Notes: generated by a model not told the origin, from the sequence alone. Counted from the first letter of the stretch, positions 8,427-18,602 are shown. The stretch: DNA of 64,000 nt from Candidatus Reconcilbacillus cellulovorans (GCA_002507565.1 MOXJ01000006.1:31239-95238); one strand, 5' to 3'. A program made the numbers and translations.

Positions 8427-9404
8427 TCACGACACCGGAATGTACAACACTTGACCTTCCCGCAAACGGGAGTCTTCCAGCCGATTGTACGAAGCAATGT
8501 CGTTCGGCTTAACGCGGTATTTTTCGGCGATCGACTCGAGCGTGTCGTCTCTTTGCACGATGCAGACGCGGACGCGGCGAAACGACGGTTCGTCCGGCAC
8601 GCGGGCGAGAAAACGTTTTTTCCACTCCCAACCCGTTTTCTCCGCGGAATCGTCAGAACGGTCTTCCGAATCGCCGCAAGAGGCGACACGGGCGTCGGCC
8701 ACAGAGCGATCGTCCGGTTCCAGGCTGCAGGACGCGGCGGACAGCCGGACCATCGGAGAAACCGTGGATGAAAGCGGCGAACGCGCCTCGACAGACTCGT
8801 TTGCAGCTTCCTGCGGCTCACAAGAAACGGCGGTACGGTCCGTCGAGTCGTCCGTCTCTGCCTGAACGCTGCGTTCGTCGTCCGGTGCCGGATGTGCCGC
8901 ATCCTCCCCCCCGTCGTCCGGCACCTCTCGGCTCGACGACTCCACGTCCGATGCTTCGTCAACCGACGATTCGTGATCGGCCGGTTCTGCAGCCGGTGTT
9001 TCCTCGCTTTTTTCGGCGGACCTGCTTCCGCCCGACGCCGTCAGATCGACGCCGTACAACGCCAAGACGCCGCTGACGTTCAAATGGCGGTCGTCGGCGA
9101 AATCGACGTCGAACGTTTCGACTTCCACCCGAACGTCTTCCGGCGATGTTACTCGATCGAGCGGAATCGTGATTTCGACGGGAATGCGGTGTTTAAGCGG
9201 AGGTACCGGCAACGTCCCTTCTCCTCCGCCGGCATAGCCCGACAGCAGAAGACTTCCTTTGACGGTCGCCTGACCGCCTGTCACCTCGACGCAGACGTCG
9301 GGCGTAAGTTCGAACGAATCCCAGTCCGACGCCCGCAACGCCGAAGCACCCAAAGCGACGCGTTCGTAAATGTCGAAACGAAGACCGGGCTGTTGTGTAT
9401 TCAC
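8427..9404 (-). CDS. spoVID: Stage VI sporulation morphogenetic protein SpoVID (LysM protein)
   Basis: Spore-coat encasement protein acting at the forespore surface in the mother cell. Residues 1-130 resemble the SpoVID N-terminal beta-rich region (LRFDIYERVALG, HRIPVEITIPLDRV, LNVSGVLALYGV). Residues 135-275 are a low-complexity acidic Ser/Glu/Asp linker. A C-terminal LysM domain covers about 280-325 (QRDDTLESIAEKYRV, LREGQVLYIPVS). The start is GTG at 9404 with GGGGAG 9 bases upstream. 325 residues is shorter than the roughly 575 of B. subtilis, the difference lying in the acidic linker. Position between hemL and valS matches the Bacillus order. Confidence 0.88.
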   Translation of the reverse strand: MNTQQPGLRFDIYERVALGASALRASDWDSFELTPDVCVEVTGGQATVKGSLLLSGYAGGGEGTLPVPPLKHRIPVEITIPLDRVTSPEDVRVEVETFDVDFADDRHLNVSGVLALYGVDLTASGGSRSAEKSEETPAAEPADHESSVDEASDVESSSREVPDDGGEDAAHPAPDDERSVQAETDDSTDRTAVSCEPQEAANESVEARSPLSSTVSPMVRLSAASCSLEPDDRSVADARVASCGDSEDRSDDSAEKTGWEWKKRFLARVPDEPSFRRVRVCIVQRDDTLESIAEKYRVKPNDIASYNRLEDSRLREGQVLYIPVS

Positions 9405-9464
9405 GTGGCCAATCTCCCCTTTCCGGCGTAATTCTTTATCATGTATACGGCCGAAAAGGCCTCG

Positions 9465-10316
9465 TCATGCCTGTCCCGGAAAGGATCCGCTTTGAAAACG
9501 CCTCATCCAAATTTCCCAATCATTCGGAAGAGGTGCTTCGACGACGACGGTGTCTCCGCCGACGGGGTGCGGAAACGACAGCGACGTGCCGTGCAGCGCC
9601 GGCCGGCCGAGGCCGGCGTCGGGGCCTCCATACGCTTCGTCGCCGATAATCGGATGACCGATATGGCTGAGATGGACGCGGATTTGGTGCGTACGCCCCG
9701 TCTCCAACCGCAGCTCGAGCAGCGACATGTCTCCGAACGTTTCCAGCGTCCGGTAATGGGTTCTCGCCGGTTTCCCGGTCGGGGAAACGCGGCGCAGGCC
9801 GGGACGACGTCGGTCGCGGCCAATCGGGGCGTCGATCGTGCCGTTCGGCGGGCGCACATGGCCGCGGACGACCGCCACATACACGCGTTCGATGCGCTTT
9901 TCCCGCATTCGGGCATCCAGCAACAGCTGCGACCATTCGCACTTCGCGTACAGCACCGGCCCCGTCGTTCCGGCGTCCAGCCGATGGATATGCCGGACGG
10001 CGCACGCCTGCCCCGTTAACGCGTAATAAGCGGCGACGCGATGGGCGAGCGTGTCGGACTGGCCGGGATGCGCCGGATGAACCGGGATGCCGGCCGGTTT
10101 CGACACGACGAGGCAAAAATCGTCCTCGTACAGCGGCTCCGCCGGATGTCGCCAAGCCGGTTCGAACCGCGGCTCTTCCGGCGGAAACAGCCGATACCAC
10201 GTCTTGTTGCGGACGACGCGCAACCCGCCGCACGCGGAGAGGCGTCTCAGAAAAGCGTCCGGCATTTCGACAGGCCGGCCGAACGCGACCCATTCGCCTT
10301 TGCGCTCCCAGTTCAT
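9465..10316 (-). CDS. RluA/RluD-family pseudouridine synthase
   Basis: Isomerises uridine to pseudouridine in rRNA or tRNA. The catalytic segment HRLDAGTTGP carries Asp114, and the late motif RTHQIRVHLSHIGHPIIGDEAYGG-like block (written here only in outline) is complete; KPAGIPVHP precedes them. 283 residues. The N-terminal 60 residues are short for a full S4 domain, so it is closer to the S4-poor RluA forms. Start ATG at 10316 after a G-rich site. It is upstream of spoVID on the same strand and downstream of the DctP terminator. Target uridine unknown. Confidence 0.88.
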   Translation of the reverse strand: MNWERKGEWVAFGRPVEMPDAFLRRLSACGGLRVVRNKTWYRLFPPEEPRFEPAWRHPAEPLYEDDFCLVVSKPAGIPVHPAHPGQSDTLAHRVAAYYALTGQACAVRHIHRLDAGTTGPVLYAKCEWSQLLLDARMREKRIERVYVAVVRGHVRPPNGTIDAPIGRDRRRPGLRRVSPTGKPARTHYRTLETFGDMSLLELRLETGRTHQIRVHLSHIGHPIIGDEAYGGPDAGLGRPALHGTSLSFPHPVGGDTVVVEAPLPNDWEIWMRRFQSGSFPGQA

Positions 10317-10340
10317 TGCAATCGCCCCGCCCCACTATAA

Positions 10341-10377
10341 AACAAAAAGAGAAGGAGAATCAAGGCGATTCTCCTTC
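10341..10377 (-). terminator. Rho-independent terminator of the TRAP operon
   Basis: Perfect 11-bp stem (10367-10377 with 10351-10361, 5-base loop) followed on the minus strand by TCTTTTTGTT. It ends the dctQMP transcript before the pseudouridine synthase gene. Confidence 0.85.
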
Positions 10378-10416
10378 CCGCGAACTCCTTACGGACTATC
10401 CCGGCATACCCGGCGT

Positions 10417-11523
10417 TTATCGGCCCGACACTTTTTTCGCGATTTCCCGCGCGCGGTTAAACAGATCGGTACCCTTGAGCCCCTTGGCGTCGAGATCGGC
10501 GGCGGTCTTTTTGGCGATCTGCTCGAGGACTCCCTCGATTTTCTGTCGTTCGGCGGGCGACAGCTCGATGATCTCGTTGCCGCGGTCTTTCGCGGCCTGA
10601 AGCCCCGCGTCGATCTGCTTTTTCAGTTCTTCGACAAGCCGATCTTCCCACCAGGCGCCGCTTTCCGTCAAGACGCGCTGATATTCCGGCGGCAGTTTGT
10701 CGTAAGAATTCTTGTTGATCAGCTTCGACCAGATCCACGGCGTCGAATAGGGCAGCGCCGTGCTGTACTTCGTCACTTCGGCGAACCGGAACGTCTTGAG
10801 CGGATCGGCGCCGGTCATGACGCCGTCGATCGTGCCTTTTTCCAGCGCGCTGTACACTTCCGAAATCGGCATTTTGATCGGATTGGCGCCGAGCGCTTTC
10901 GCCAGTTCCGTCGACGTTTCGTCGGCGACGCGCAAGTTGAGTCCTTTGAAATCTTCCGCCGACCGGATCGGCTTTTTGACGGTGTGGACGTATGCCGGAC
11001 CAGCCGTCAGCCGGCTATGCGGCACGACTTCCTTGTATTCCTCTTTCAGTTCGGGAGAGTTGTTCCAGACGTCGCGCGTAAATTCGAGCAACACTTTCAA
11101 ATCCGTGATGCCGTAGTTAAAAAAGGCCGTCGCGTACTGCAAGGCGAACCGGTCGCGCTCTGAACCGACGTTGCCCTGCGCCATGTCGGCGGTGCCGCGG
11201 ATCAGCTCCTGATACCACGCCTCCGGCTTGATCAGGGTGCCGTCGTAAAATTGCTGGAATTTCAGCATGCCGTTCGTTTGTTCTTCAATCCGCTGAAACA
11301 TCTGTTTGTCGAGCGCCGCCTGATAGTGATTGGCGGAAATGTACGTCGCGTACTTGAGTTCGATCGGCTTCGCGGCCGACGTTGACGGCGAAGCCGATGC
11401 GGCCGGGGAACCTCCGCCGGTAGGCTGAGCGCCGCTTTCGGACTTGGAACCACCGCAGCTTGCGGCCAACATCGCAAGCGCAAACGCGGACAGAACGAGG
11501 AAAACGACTTTACGGCTTCTCAT
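10417..11523 (-). CDS. TRAP transporter solute-binding lipoprotein (DctP family)
   Basis: Extracytoplasmic binding protein of a tripartite ATP-independent periplasmic transporter, lipid-anchored outside the membrane. The signal peptide ends in a lipobox LAASC with Cys23, followed by a Gly/Ser/Pro-rich linker. The mature domain shows DctP features (FKGLNLRVADETSTELAKAL, EVYSALEKGTIDGVMTG). The start at 11523 places the signal peptide correctly; a longer reading from 11583 adds 20 charged residues with no ribosome site. It is the last gene of the dctQ-dctM-dctP unit, 132 bases after dctM, and is followed by a strong terminator. Ligand unknown, probably an organic acid. Confidence 0.9.
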   Translation of the reverse strand: MRSRKVVFLVLSAFALAMLAASCGGSKSESGAQPTGGGSPAASASPSTSAAKPIELKYATYISANHYQAALDKQMFQRIEEQTNGMLKFQQFYDGTLIKPEAWYQELIRGTADMAQGNVGSERDRFALQYATAFFNYGITDLKVLLEFTRDVWNNSPELKEEYKEVVPHSRLTAGPAYVHTVKKPIRSAEDFKGLNLRVADETSTELAKALGANPIKMPISEVYSALEKGTIDGVMTGADPLKTFRFAEVTKYSTALPYSTPWIWSKLINKNSYDKLPPEYQRVLTESGAWWEDRLVEELKKQIDAGLQAAKDRGNEIIELSPAERQKIEGVLEQIAKKTAADLDAKGLKGTDLFNRAREIAKKVSGR

Positions 11524-11655
11524 GACGGATCGGACGACCTCCCTCGTTTTTTTCTTCAAAGTAACTCCGGAAAAAACTTCCAAGATAACTCTTACCGAAA
11601 GAAATGACCGACGCCGACGAGAACAAGATTCCCCGCCATCACCTCCATACCTGTT

Positions 11656-12954
11656 TCAAGGCCGATGATTCACGAACGTCACAAACTCGGGAAAATAAAT
11701 CATGAGCAGCGTGACGGCCAGCTGAGCAAGGACAAACGGCGTCACACGCCGGAAAATCGCCTCGAGCGGCATATCGCGCACAAGACCGGACAAGACGAAG
11801 ACGTTTAGGCCGACCGGCGGCGAAAGATTGGCCATCTCCATCACCATCACGGCATAGACGCCGAACCAAATCGGATCGTAACCCAGCGACTGAACGAACG
11901 GAAACATAAACGGGATCGTCAAAAGCAACATCGCCAGCGAATCCATGAACGTACCGAGCACAAGATAAGCTAGCGTCACGACGAGCATCGCGACTGTCGC
12001 CGGTACTTTCAACGACTCGACCGCTTCGATCAGCGCCTCGGTCATGCCGGTGACGGCGACGAAATAGTTGAACAGAAAGCCTCCGATCAAGATCAGGGCG
12101 ACCATGCCGCTGCTAGCCGTCGTGGCTTTCAGCGCCTGCATCAAGCCGGGAAACGTCAGCTTCCTCCGCGCCAGCCCAATGAACATAGCGCCGCTTGCTC
12201 CCACTGCCCCTGCTTCGGTCGGCGTGAACCAACCGGAGAACAGGCCGCCAAGCGTGAGAAGAATGAGCAGGATGGTTTCCCATACACCGAGAAGCGCCTT
12301 CCATTTCTCCTTCATCGAATAGCGAACGCCCGCGGCGGCATACGTAGGCCGCATTCGACAGATGATCGCCACGGCGATTGCATATGCCGCAGCCAACGCC
12401 ACCCCTGGAACGATCCCGGCCCGGAAAAGTTCACGGATCGACTGTTCCGTCATCAACCCATACAGGATCAGAATCGAGCTCGGCGGGATCAAAATGCCGA
12501 GACCTCCCGCAGCCGCTACCGTCGCACCCGCGAATCCGGGGTCGTACCGACGGCGCATCATTTCCGGAATCGCGATCGCGCCGATCGTCACGACCGTGGC
12601 GATTGTCGACGAACTGATCGCCGAAAAAATCGCCGCCGCGAAGATCGTCGCCATCGCCAATCCGCCGCGCATAAAACCAATCCATTTTTCACAAAAATCA
12701 TAAAGACGAGAACCCATACCGGTCACACTAAAAATTTGCGCCATTAAAATAAAAGCGGGCACGACAGCGAAATTGTAATCCGTCACCGTCGTAAACGGAA
12801 TCAGCGCCGCCTTGCCGACCGCCGCTTCCCACGAGACGAGCCAGGCAAAACCGCCCAATCCGACCAGCGTCATCGCGACGCCGACCGGCACACCGACGAC
12901 GAGCAAGAGCAAAAAGACCGCCATTCCGACGATGCCGACTGCGATCGGATCCAC
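11656..12954 (-). CDS. TRAP transporter large permease (DctM)
   Basis: Large integral membrane subunit of the TRAP transporter, 432 residues, nearly all hydrophobic with about 12 predicted spans; it carries out sodium-coupled solute uptake with DctQ and DctP. Recognisable DctM phrases include IPPSSILILYGLMTEQS, FTPTEAGAVGA and NLSPPVGLNVFV. GTG start at 12954, AAGGAG 8 bases upstream inside the end of dctQ; the start lies 2 bases after the dctQ stop codon, implying translational coupling. Confidence 0.93.
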   Translation of the reverse strand: MDPIAVGIVGMAVFLLLLVVGVPVGVAMTLVGLGGFAWLVSWEAAVGKAALIPFTTVTDYNFAVVPAFILMAQIFSVTGMGSRLYDFCEKWIGFMRGGLAMATIFAAAIFSAISSSTIATVVTIGAIAIPEMMRRRYDPGFAGATVAAAGGLGILIPPSSILILYGLMTEQSIRELFRAGIVPGVALAAAYAIAVAIICRMRPTYAAAGVRYSMKEKWKALLGVWETILLILLTLGGLFSGWFTPTEAGAVGASGAMFIGLARRKLTFPGLMQALKATTASSGMVALILIGGFLFNYFVAVTGMTEALIEAVESLKVPATVAMLVVTLAYLVLGTFMDSLAMLLLTIPFMFPFVQSLGYDPIWFGVYAVMVMEMANLSPPVGLNVFVLSGLVRDMPLEAIFRRVTPFVLAQLAVTLLMIYFPEFVTFVNHRP

Positions 12955-12956
12955 GT

Positions 12957-13457
12957 TTAAAGCTCCTTCCCGACCTTTTTGTCGTCCGAGCCGATCTCTT
13001 TACCGCCCAGAATCAACAGCGCTAACAAAACGAATGATGCAACCACAAAATAGCGAAACGGCGCTACTGGGATGCGCAAATCAAGCGTGCGTTCGTCCAG
13101 CATGCCGGCCGTTACGCGCCAGCCGGCATCGACCAACCATCCGCACATCACCAAAACGGCAATCCGACTGAAAAGGACCAATGCCGTTTTCATTCTGCCC
13201 GCCGATAAACGATCGAGGAGCACACGGGTGACGATATGGTCTCCGCGGATGGCGGCATAGACGATACCGGCTCCATAAAACAGCGCGCCGATCAGACCAA
13301 GCACTTCGTAAAAGCCCGGCATCGACCACTTGAGCAATTTGCGCGTTAAGACGTTGAACGTGACGAATATAACCATGACGAACGTCGCGATGCCGCCGAT
13401 GGCGCCGAGCGCTTCGCCGAGGTTGTCCAATGCGGCGGAAACCTTTTTTCGCAGCAA
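12957..13457 (-). CDS. TRAP transporter small permease (DctQ)
   Basis: Four-span small membrane subunit, 166 residues, with hydrophobic segments near 15-40, 50-70, 90-110 and 130-155 and the DctQ-like phrase EVLGLIGALFYGAGIVYAAIRGDHI. The start is TTG at 13457 preceded by AAGGCGGTG about 7 bases upstream. It heads the dctQ-dctM-dctP operon. The cluster is bounded upstream by the hemL terminator and downstream by its own terminator, so it is an independent unit set between hemL and the spoVID-valS block. Confidence 0.85.
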   Translation of the reverse strand: MLRKKVSAALDNLGEALGAIGGIATFVMVIFVTFNVLTRKLLKWSMPGFYEVLGLIGALFYGAGIVYAAIRGDHIVTRVLLDRLSAGRMKTALVLFSRIAVLVMCGWLVDAGWRVTAGMLDERTLDLRIPVAPFRYFVVASFVLLALLILGGKEIGSDDKKVGKEL

Positions 13458-13558
13458 GTCCGAACACCGCCTTTTGCTCTGCTTGAATGCGCTTTCTGTT
13501 CGTCTCCAAGCGTTATTTTATCTTCGACGCACTCCCGCAGGAACGATCAGCGTGGACG

Positions 13559-13602
13559 AAAAAAATCGGGACGATTCCTCCATTGTGAAGGAATCGCCCC
13601 GA
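13559..13602 (-). terminator. Rho-independent terminator after hemL
   Basis: A 14-bp stem with one mismatch (13589-13602 with 13566-13579, 9-base loop) is followed on the minus strand by seven T residues. It closes the tetrapyrrole cluster. Confidence 0.85.
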
Positions 13603-13640
13603 ACGCACCGAATCCCGCTCGGCCTCGACCGGGCCGCTCG

Positions 13641-14942
13641 TCAGCCGTTCAGCCCGCGCAACGCCGCGCGCGCAGCCTCGACCGTCGCATCGATGTCCGC
13701 TTCGCCGTGCGAAAGCGACACGAACATCGCCTCAAACTGCGACGGCGGCAAAAACACGCCGCGTTCGAGCATGCCCGCGAAAAACCGGGCAAAACGCGAC
13801 GTATCCGCCCGCTTCGCCGACGCGTAGTCGACGACTGGCCCATCCGTGAAAAAGAGCGTCAGCATCGACCCGACCCGGTTGACCGTCGCCGGAACGCCGC
13901 ATTCGCGCGCGGCGGCGAGCAAACCTTCAGCCAACCGCGCCGACAACCCTTCGAGCTGCTCATATATGCCCGGCTGCTCCAATAGGCGCAACGTCGCACA
14001 GCCGGCGGCCATCGCCACCGGATTGCCGGACAGCGTGCCCGCCTGATAGACCGGTCCGGACGGCGCCACCATCTCCATGACGTCGCGCCGCCCGCCGTAC
14101 GCGCCGACCGGCAGGCCGCCGCCGATGATTTTGCCGAGCGCCGTCAGATCCGGCGTTACGCCGTAGAGTCCCTGCGCACCGCCCGGCGCGACGCGGAAGC
14201 CGGTCATCACCTCGTCGAACACGAGCAGGCTGCCGTATTGCCGCGTGATGTCGCGCAAACCCTGCAAGAACCCCGGCTTCGGCGGCACGACGCCCATATT
14301 GCCGGGCACCGGCTCGACGACGACGGCGGCGATCTGTTCGCCGTACCGTCGGAACGCCTCGCGCACCGCCTCCAGATCGTTGAACGGGACGGCGATCGTG
14401 TGCCGGGCGACGTCTTCCGGCACGCCAGGGCTGTCCGGCAGTCCGAGCGTCGCGACGCCGGATCCCGCCCGAATGAGCAGCGAATCGGCGTGACCGTGGT
14501 AACAGCCCTCGAACTTGACGATCTTCGACCGGCCCGTAAAGCCGCGCGCAAGACGAATCGCGCTCATCACCGCCTCCGTGCCGGAATTGACCATCCGTAC
14601 CATCTCGATCGACGGCAAAAACGAGCGGATCCGCTTCGCCATCTCCGTCTCCAGCTCGGTCGGCGCGCCGAAACTCGTGCCGCGTCCTGCCGTCTCCCGG
14701 ATCGCCGCGACGACTTCCGGATGCGCGTGCCCGAGGATGAGCGGCCCCCACGAGCCGACGTAATCGAGAAAACGGTTGCCGTCGATATCGTAAAGGTAAG
14801 CGCCTTCTCCGCGCTCGACGAAAAACGGCGTACCCCCGACCGCGCGGAAAGCGCGGACGGGACTGTTGACGCCGCCCGGCATCAGGCCGAGCGCTTCTTG
14901 GTATGCGCGTTTCGAACGTTCAAAACGAAGCACGGACGCCAT
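13641..14942 (-). CDS. hemL: Glutamate-1-semialdehyde 2,1-aminomutase
   Basis: PLP enzyme turning glutamate-1-semialdehyde into 5-aminolevulinate, the step after HemA. 433 residues. Signature segments are [10 protein letters not shown] near the start, [20 protein letters not shown], and the PLP lysine region [17 protein letters not shown]. The open frame extends far upstream, but AAAGGAG lies 9 bases before the ATG at 14942, matching the family N-terminus ([12 protein letters not shown]). It overlaps the hemY end by 23 bases. Last gene of the cluster, ending at a strong terminator. Confidence 0.96.
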   Translation of the reverse strand: MASVLRFERSKRAYQEALGLMPGGVNSPVRAFRAVGGTPFFVERGEGAYLYDIDGNRFLDYVGSWGPLILGHAHPEVVAAIRETAGRGTSFGAPTELETEMAKRIRSFLPSIEMVRMVNSGTEAVMSAIRLARGFTGRSKIVKFEGCYHGHADSLLIRAGSGVATLGLPDSPGVPEDVARHTIAVPFNDLEAVREAFRRYGEQIAAVVVEPVPGNMGVVPPKPGFLQGLRDITRQYGSLLVFDEVMTGFRVAPGGAQGLYGVTPDLTALGKIIGGGLPVGAYGGRRDVMEMVAPSGPVYQAGTLSGNPVAMAAGCATLRLLEQPGIYEQLEGLSARLAEGLLAAARECGVPATVNRVGSMLTLFFTDGPVVDYASAKRADTSRFARFFAGMLERGVFLPPSQFEAMFVSLSHGEADIDATVEAARAALRGLNG

Positions 14943-16461
14943 CTTCCGTCTCTCCTTTCCCGAACGTCGGCGCATTCTGCGTCGGTTCAGCCGACTGCTC
15001 CGCCGAAAAAACCCCCGGACGGCCGGCCAGCCAGTCGGCCAACTGCTCCGCCGCTTGCCGCCCCTGGCGCACGCAATCCGGCAGACCGACGCCTTCCAGC
15101 CCCGCACCGGCGATCCAAACGCCGGGCAAGCGTTCGGCCAGCTGCCGCTTCGCCTCCAGGACAAGTCGCGCGTGACCGACGGCATATTGCGGCATCGCCT
15201 CCGTCCAGCGCGTGACGACAGCTCGTTCCGGTTCCGCGCGCAGGCCGACAATGTCCGCCAGATCGCCCAAAACGCACCGGACCAGCTCGCCGTCATCGAG
15301 TTCGCGCCATGCCTCGTCGCCGTGGCGTCCCACGTAACAACGCGCGGCGAACCGTCCCGGCGGCGCGGTATGCGGCCATTTCACCGACGTCCACGTGCAA
15401 GCGGTAATAAACCGCTTCTCCCTTCTCGGCACGAGGAACCCGGACCCGTCGGCAAACGGCGCCCTGACGCCCGGCGGGTAGATCAACACCACATTGGCGA
15501 CCGACGCGTAGGGCGTGTCCGCAAGCCGACCGGCAGACGGACAAAAAGCGCCGACGAGTCGGGCGACGGCGAAGTTCGGCAGCGCGAGCAAGACGCCGTC
15601 GGCGTCGATCTCCCCGCCGTCGTCCAACCGGACGCGATACATCCTTTGATCCGCATGGGAAAGACCGTCCGCCGCAAACAACGCTTCGACGCGCCGGCCG
15701 AGCAACAACCGGTCGACAGAAAGCTTTTCCGCCAGCGCTTCCACGACTGTCTCCAGGCCGTCTCGGACGGTGAGAAATGCGGCGGCTTCCGCGTCTCCGC
15801 GCGCCGCCTGAGCCGTTCGGCGCGCCGCACGCATGCCGCGGATGAGACTGCCGTACCGACGCTCCATCTCGCGAAATTGCGGAAACGTCGCTTCCAAGCT
15901 GAGCCGTTCGACGTCTCCCGCGTAAATGCCGGAAAGAAGCGGCTCGGCGATCCGCTCGAGCGCCTGCCGGCCGAGCCGTCGCGACAAAAACCGCCCAAGC
16001 GGCTCGTCGTCCTCATTCTTTCGCCTCGGCAGCACGAGATCGAGCGCCGCCCGCAGCTTGCCGGCGGGCGTCAGAAGCGGAGTGAACGCAAACGGCAGAA
16101 AGCGCGTCGGAACGCCGAGCGAAAGCCCCGGAGGCATCGCCCGCAATCGCCCGCCGATCAACACGTAAGTCCTCGAAGCGGCCGGGTCGATGCCGACCAA
16201 TCGATCGCCCAGGCCGAGGTCGCGCACCAGTTCGGCGAACGCCGGCTTGCGTGCAAGAAACGAGTCGGGCCCGCGCTCGAGCACGAACCCGTCGAGTCGC
16301 ATCGTCGCGATTTTGCCGCCGAGCCGGTTTTCCGCCTCCACGAGCGTCAATTCGAGCGGCAAACCGCGAGCAGCGGCCGCTTTTTTCAAATAATAGGCCG
16401 CGCTCAGCCCGGTGATGCCGCCGCCGGCGACGACGACGCGACGGACGCCGTTTTCCGCCAT
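14920..16461 (-). CDS. hemY: Coproporphyrinogen III / protoporphyrinogen oxidase (HemY/CgoX type)
   Basis: FAD-dependent oxygen-using oxidase; in Bacillota this family makes coproporphyrin III. The N-terminal FAD motif is [20 protein letters not shown], followed by [15 protein letters not shown] and [12 protein letters not shown]; the C-terminal FAD segment is [20 protein letters not shown]. 513 residues, about 40 longer than B. subtilis HemY, with an extra Thr/Glu-rich tail that overlaps the hemL start by 23 bases. Start ATG at 16461, 2 bases after the hemH stop. The order hemE-hemH-hemY is that of Bacillus hemEHY. Confidence 0.93.
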   Translation of the reverse strand: MAENGVRRVVVAGGGITGLSAAYYLKKAAAARGLPLELTLVEAENRLGGKIATMRLDGFVLERGPDSFLARKPAFAELVRDLGLGDRLVGIDPAASRTYVLIGGRLRAMPPGLSLGVPTRFLPFAFTPLLTPAGKLRAALDLVLPRRKNEDDEPLGRFLSRRLGRQALERIAEPLLSGIYAGDVERLSLEATFPQFREMERRYGSLIRGMRAARRTAQAARGDAEAAAFLTVRDGLETVVEALAEKLSVDRLLLGRRVEALFAADGLSHADQRMYRVRLDDGGEIDADGVLLALPNFAVARLVGAFCPSAGRLADTPYASVANVVLIYPPGVRAPFADGSGFLVPRREKRFITACTWTSVKWPHTAPPGRFAARCYVGRHGDEAWRELDDGELVRCVLGDLADIVGLRAEPERAVVTRWTEAMPQYAVGHARLVLEAKRQLAERLPGVWIAGAGLEGVGLPDCVRQGRQAAEQLADWLAGRPGVFSAEQSAEPTQNAPTFGKGETEDGVRASF

Positions 16462-16463
16462 CG

Positions 16464-17438
16464 TCACGGCGCCTCCTCTAACACCGACAAGATGGATTCG
16501 GCCAGCGTCTCCAGATAGAGCGGATCGTCGTTCAGCGATTCGGTGCGCGCAAAACGGATGCCGAGCTCTTCTGCCCGACGTTTCGCCTCGATGTCGAGAT
16601 CGTACAGCACTTCGAGATGGTCGGAGACGAACCCGACCGGGCAGACGAGTACCGCCTCGCCGCCTTCGGCGCGGATGCGGGCGAGAATGTCGAGAATGTC
16701 CGGCCCGAGCCACGGCTCCGGCGTCCGCCCGGCGCTTTGCCAGCCGACTTCCCAATTCGCGACGCCCGACGCCTCCGCGACCGCGCGCGCCGTCTCTTCC
16801 ACCTGGTGCGGATACGGGTCGCCTTCCGCCAAAATGCGCTCAGGCAAACTGTGCGCGGTAAACACGACGCGGACTCGCTCGCGCGGCACGCCGGCGAAAT
16901 GTCGCTCCAGGGCGCGTCGCACTCGTTCGGCGAAAGCGCGGACGAGCTTCGGATGTAAATGATATTGCTCGACGAAAGACGCCCGGATGCCGCGCACTTC
17001 CGCCTCCCGGCGCGCCCGCGCAACGTATTCGCCGACGCTCATCGCGGAATAGTGCGGCGCCAGTACCACGCCGACGAGCCGAGCAAGCCCGCGTTCCGCC
17101 GCGGCACGCACGCCGTCTTCGATGAACGGGCGGGCATGCTTGAGCCCCTGAAAACCGACGAACGACATCTTCGGCCGCATCCGCGCAAGCGTATCGAGTA
17201 ACCCTTGCGCCTGCCGATTCGTATGCTCCCGCAACGGAAAGACGCCGCCGATCGCCGCATAGCGCGCCGTCAATTCTTCCAACTGCTCGCGCGACGGCGG
17301 CCTTCCGCGCCGGATGTGGGTATAATACGCCTCAATGCCGTCCATGCTTTCCGGCGTACCGTACGACATGACGAGCACGCCGACGGCGTTCGCGGCCGCG
17401 GCACGAACGCCTTCGTCCGCCTGCGGTTGCGCCGTCAT
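16464..17438 (-). CDS. hemH: Coproporphyrin III / porphyrin ferrochelatase
   Basis: Inserts ferrous iron into the porphyrin macrocycle. 324 residues. Family marks are VLVMSYGTPES, APHYSAMSVG with a metal-site histidine, FTAHSLPERI, and the C-terminal CPVGFVSDHLEVLYDLDIE with the conserved glutamate. Bacillota enzymes act on coproporphyrin III, and HemY beside it supports that route; the HemQ/ChdC decarboxylase needed to finish heme is not in the window. Its ATG overlaps the hemE stop (ATGA, 4-base overlap). Confidence 0.95.
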   Translation of the reverse strand: MTAQPQADEGVRAAAANAVGVLVMSYGTPESMDGIEAYYTHIRRGRPPSREQLEELTARYAAIGGVFPLREHTNRQAQGLLDTLARMRPKMSFVGFQGLKHARPFIEDGVRAAAERGLARLVGVVLAPHYSAMSVGEYVARARREAEVRGIRASFVEQYHLHPKLVRAFAERVRRALERHFAGVPRERVRVVFTAHSLPERILAEGDPYPHQVEETARAVAEASGVANWEVGWQSAGRTPEPWLGPDILDILARIRAEGGEAVLVCPVGFVSDHLEVLYDLDIEAKRRAEELGIRFARTESLNDDPLYLETLAESILSVLEEAP

Positions 17439-18550
17439 CCCGCCACCTCCCGCGTCGGTTTCACCGCGACAACGTCCTGCCGTAATCCGGATATGCGGGG
17501 CGCGCCCGCTTTTTTCCGCGAATACTCATGCACGAACGCGACCAGTTCGCGCACGCGTTCGAAAGGAGCCTCGGGAAACAGACCGTGGCCGAGATTGAAC
17601 ACGAATCCCGGTTCCTCCAACCCTTCGTCGATAATCGACGCCGCCGTCCGCTCGACGACCGCCAGAGGCGCAAGCAGCACCGCCGGATCTAGGTTGCCCT
17701 GCACCGCAAACCCGCCGCCCGTCCGCCGCCGCGCCTCCCGGATCGACACGCGCCAGTCGACCGACACGACGTCGCACTTGAGGCCGCGCAGCTCAGGTAA
17801 AAGCTCGCCGGAACCGACACCGGGATAATAAATTTTCGGCTGCGGGCAGTCGGCGAGGTGGTCGAAAATTTTCCTCACCGCCGGCAAAACGTATGCGCGA
17901 AAATCGGCCGGCGACAACGCGCCCGCCCAGCTGTCGAACAGCTGGACGGCGTCGGCGCCGCATTCCAGTTGTGCGCGCAGGTAACCCGCCGCCATGTCGG
18001 CCAGCTTGTCCAACAGTTCGCGCCAAACGTCCGGAGCTCCGTACATCATCGCCTTCGTCCGCAAGTATTGCCGCGTCGGCCGGCCCTCGACGAGGTAACT
18101 CGCGATCGTAAACGGCGCGCCCGCAAACCCGATCAGCGGCACGCGCAGCTCGCGGTCGAGAATCCGAATCGTATCCAGCACCCGCTCCAGATCTCCGTCG
18201 ATCGAAAACGGCCTCAACCGCCGCACGTCGTCCGCCGTCCGCACCGGCCGGTGAACGACCGGGCCGACGTCTTTGACGATCGTAAACGCGACGCCCAGCG
18301 CGGAAACCGGATTCATGATATCGGAATACAAAATCGCCGCGTCCACGCCGAGCTTGCGGACCGGCATCGCCGTCACCTCGGCCGCAAGCTCGGGGTTGCG
18401 GCAAATGTCCATCAAACTGTATCTTTCTTTCAGACGCCGGTATTCCGGGTCGTACCGCCCGGCTTGCCGCATGAACCAGACGGGCGCGTAATCCGTCGGC
18501 TCGCGCCGGCACGCCTTCAGAAACGTGTCGTTGAATTCGGATGCGCTCAC
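17435..18550 (-). CDS. hemE: Uroporphyrinogen decarboxylase
   Basis: Decarboxylates uroporphyrinogen III to coproporphyrinogen III. 371 residues; signature PVWFMRQAGRYDPEYR near the start, DAAILYSDIMNP with the substrate-binding aspartate, and YYPGVGSGELLPEL. An ATG lies at 18577, but AAGGAG sits 9 bases before a GTG at 18550, which also gives the family-like start SASEFNDTFLKAC; GTG is therefore preferred. A promoter candidate lies at 18603-18631, so hemE-hemH-hemY-hemL may be transcribed separately from the hemA unit. Confidence 0.94.
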   Translation of the reverse strand: MSASEFNDTFLKACRREPTDYAPVWFMRQAGRYDPEYRRLKERYSLMDICRNPELAAEVTAMPVRKLGVDAAILYSDIMNPVSALGVAFTIVKDVGPVVHRPVRTADDVRRLRPFSIDGDLERVLDTIRILDRELRVPLIGFAGAPFTIASYLVEGRPTRQYLRTKAMMYGAPDVWRELLDKLADMAAGYLRAQLECGADAVQLFDSWAGALSPADFRAYVLPAVRKIFDHLADCPQPKIYYPGVGSGELLPELRGLKCDVVSVDWRVSIREARRRTGGGFAVQGNLDPAVLLAPLAVVERTAASIIDEGLEEPGFVFNLGHGLFPEAPFERVRELVAFVHEYSRKKAGAPRISGLRQDVVAVKPTREVAG

Positions 18551-18602
18551 CGGATGGCTCTCCTTCGCACGGAGCATGTGCAGACCTTATCTTCCTGCCA
18601 AC

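Noticed and set aside
10087..11163. 358-codon plus-strand frame opposite dctP
   Set aside because: Shadow of dctP codons, no ribosome site and no domain.
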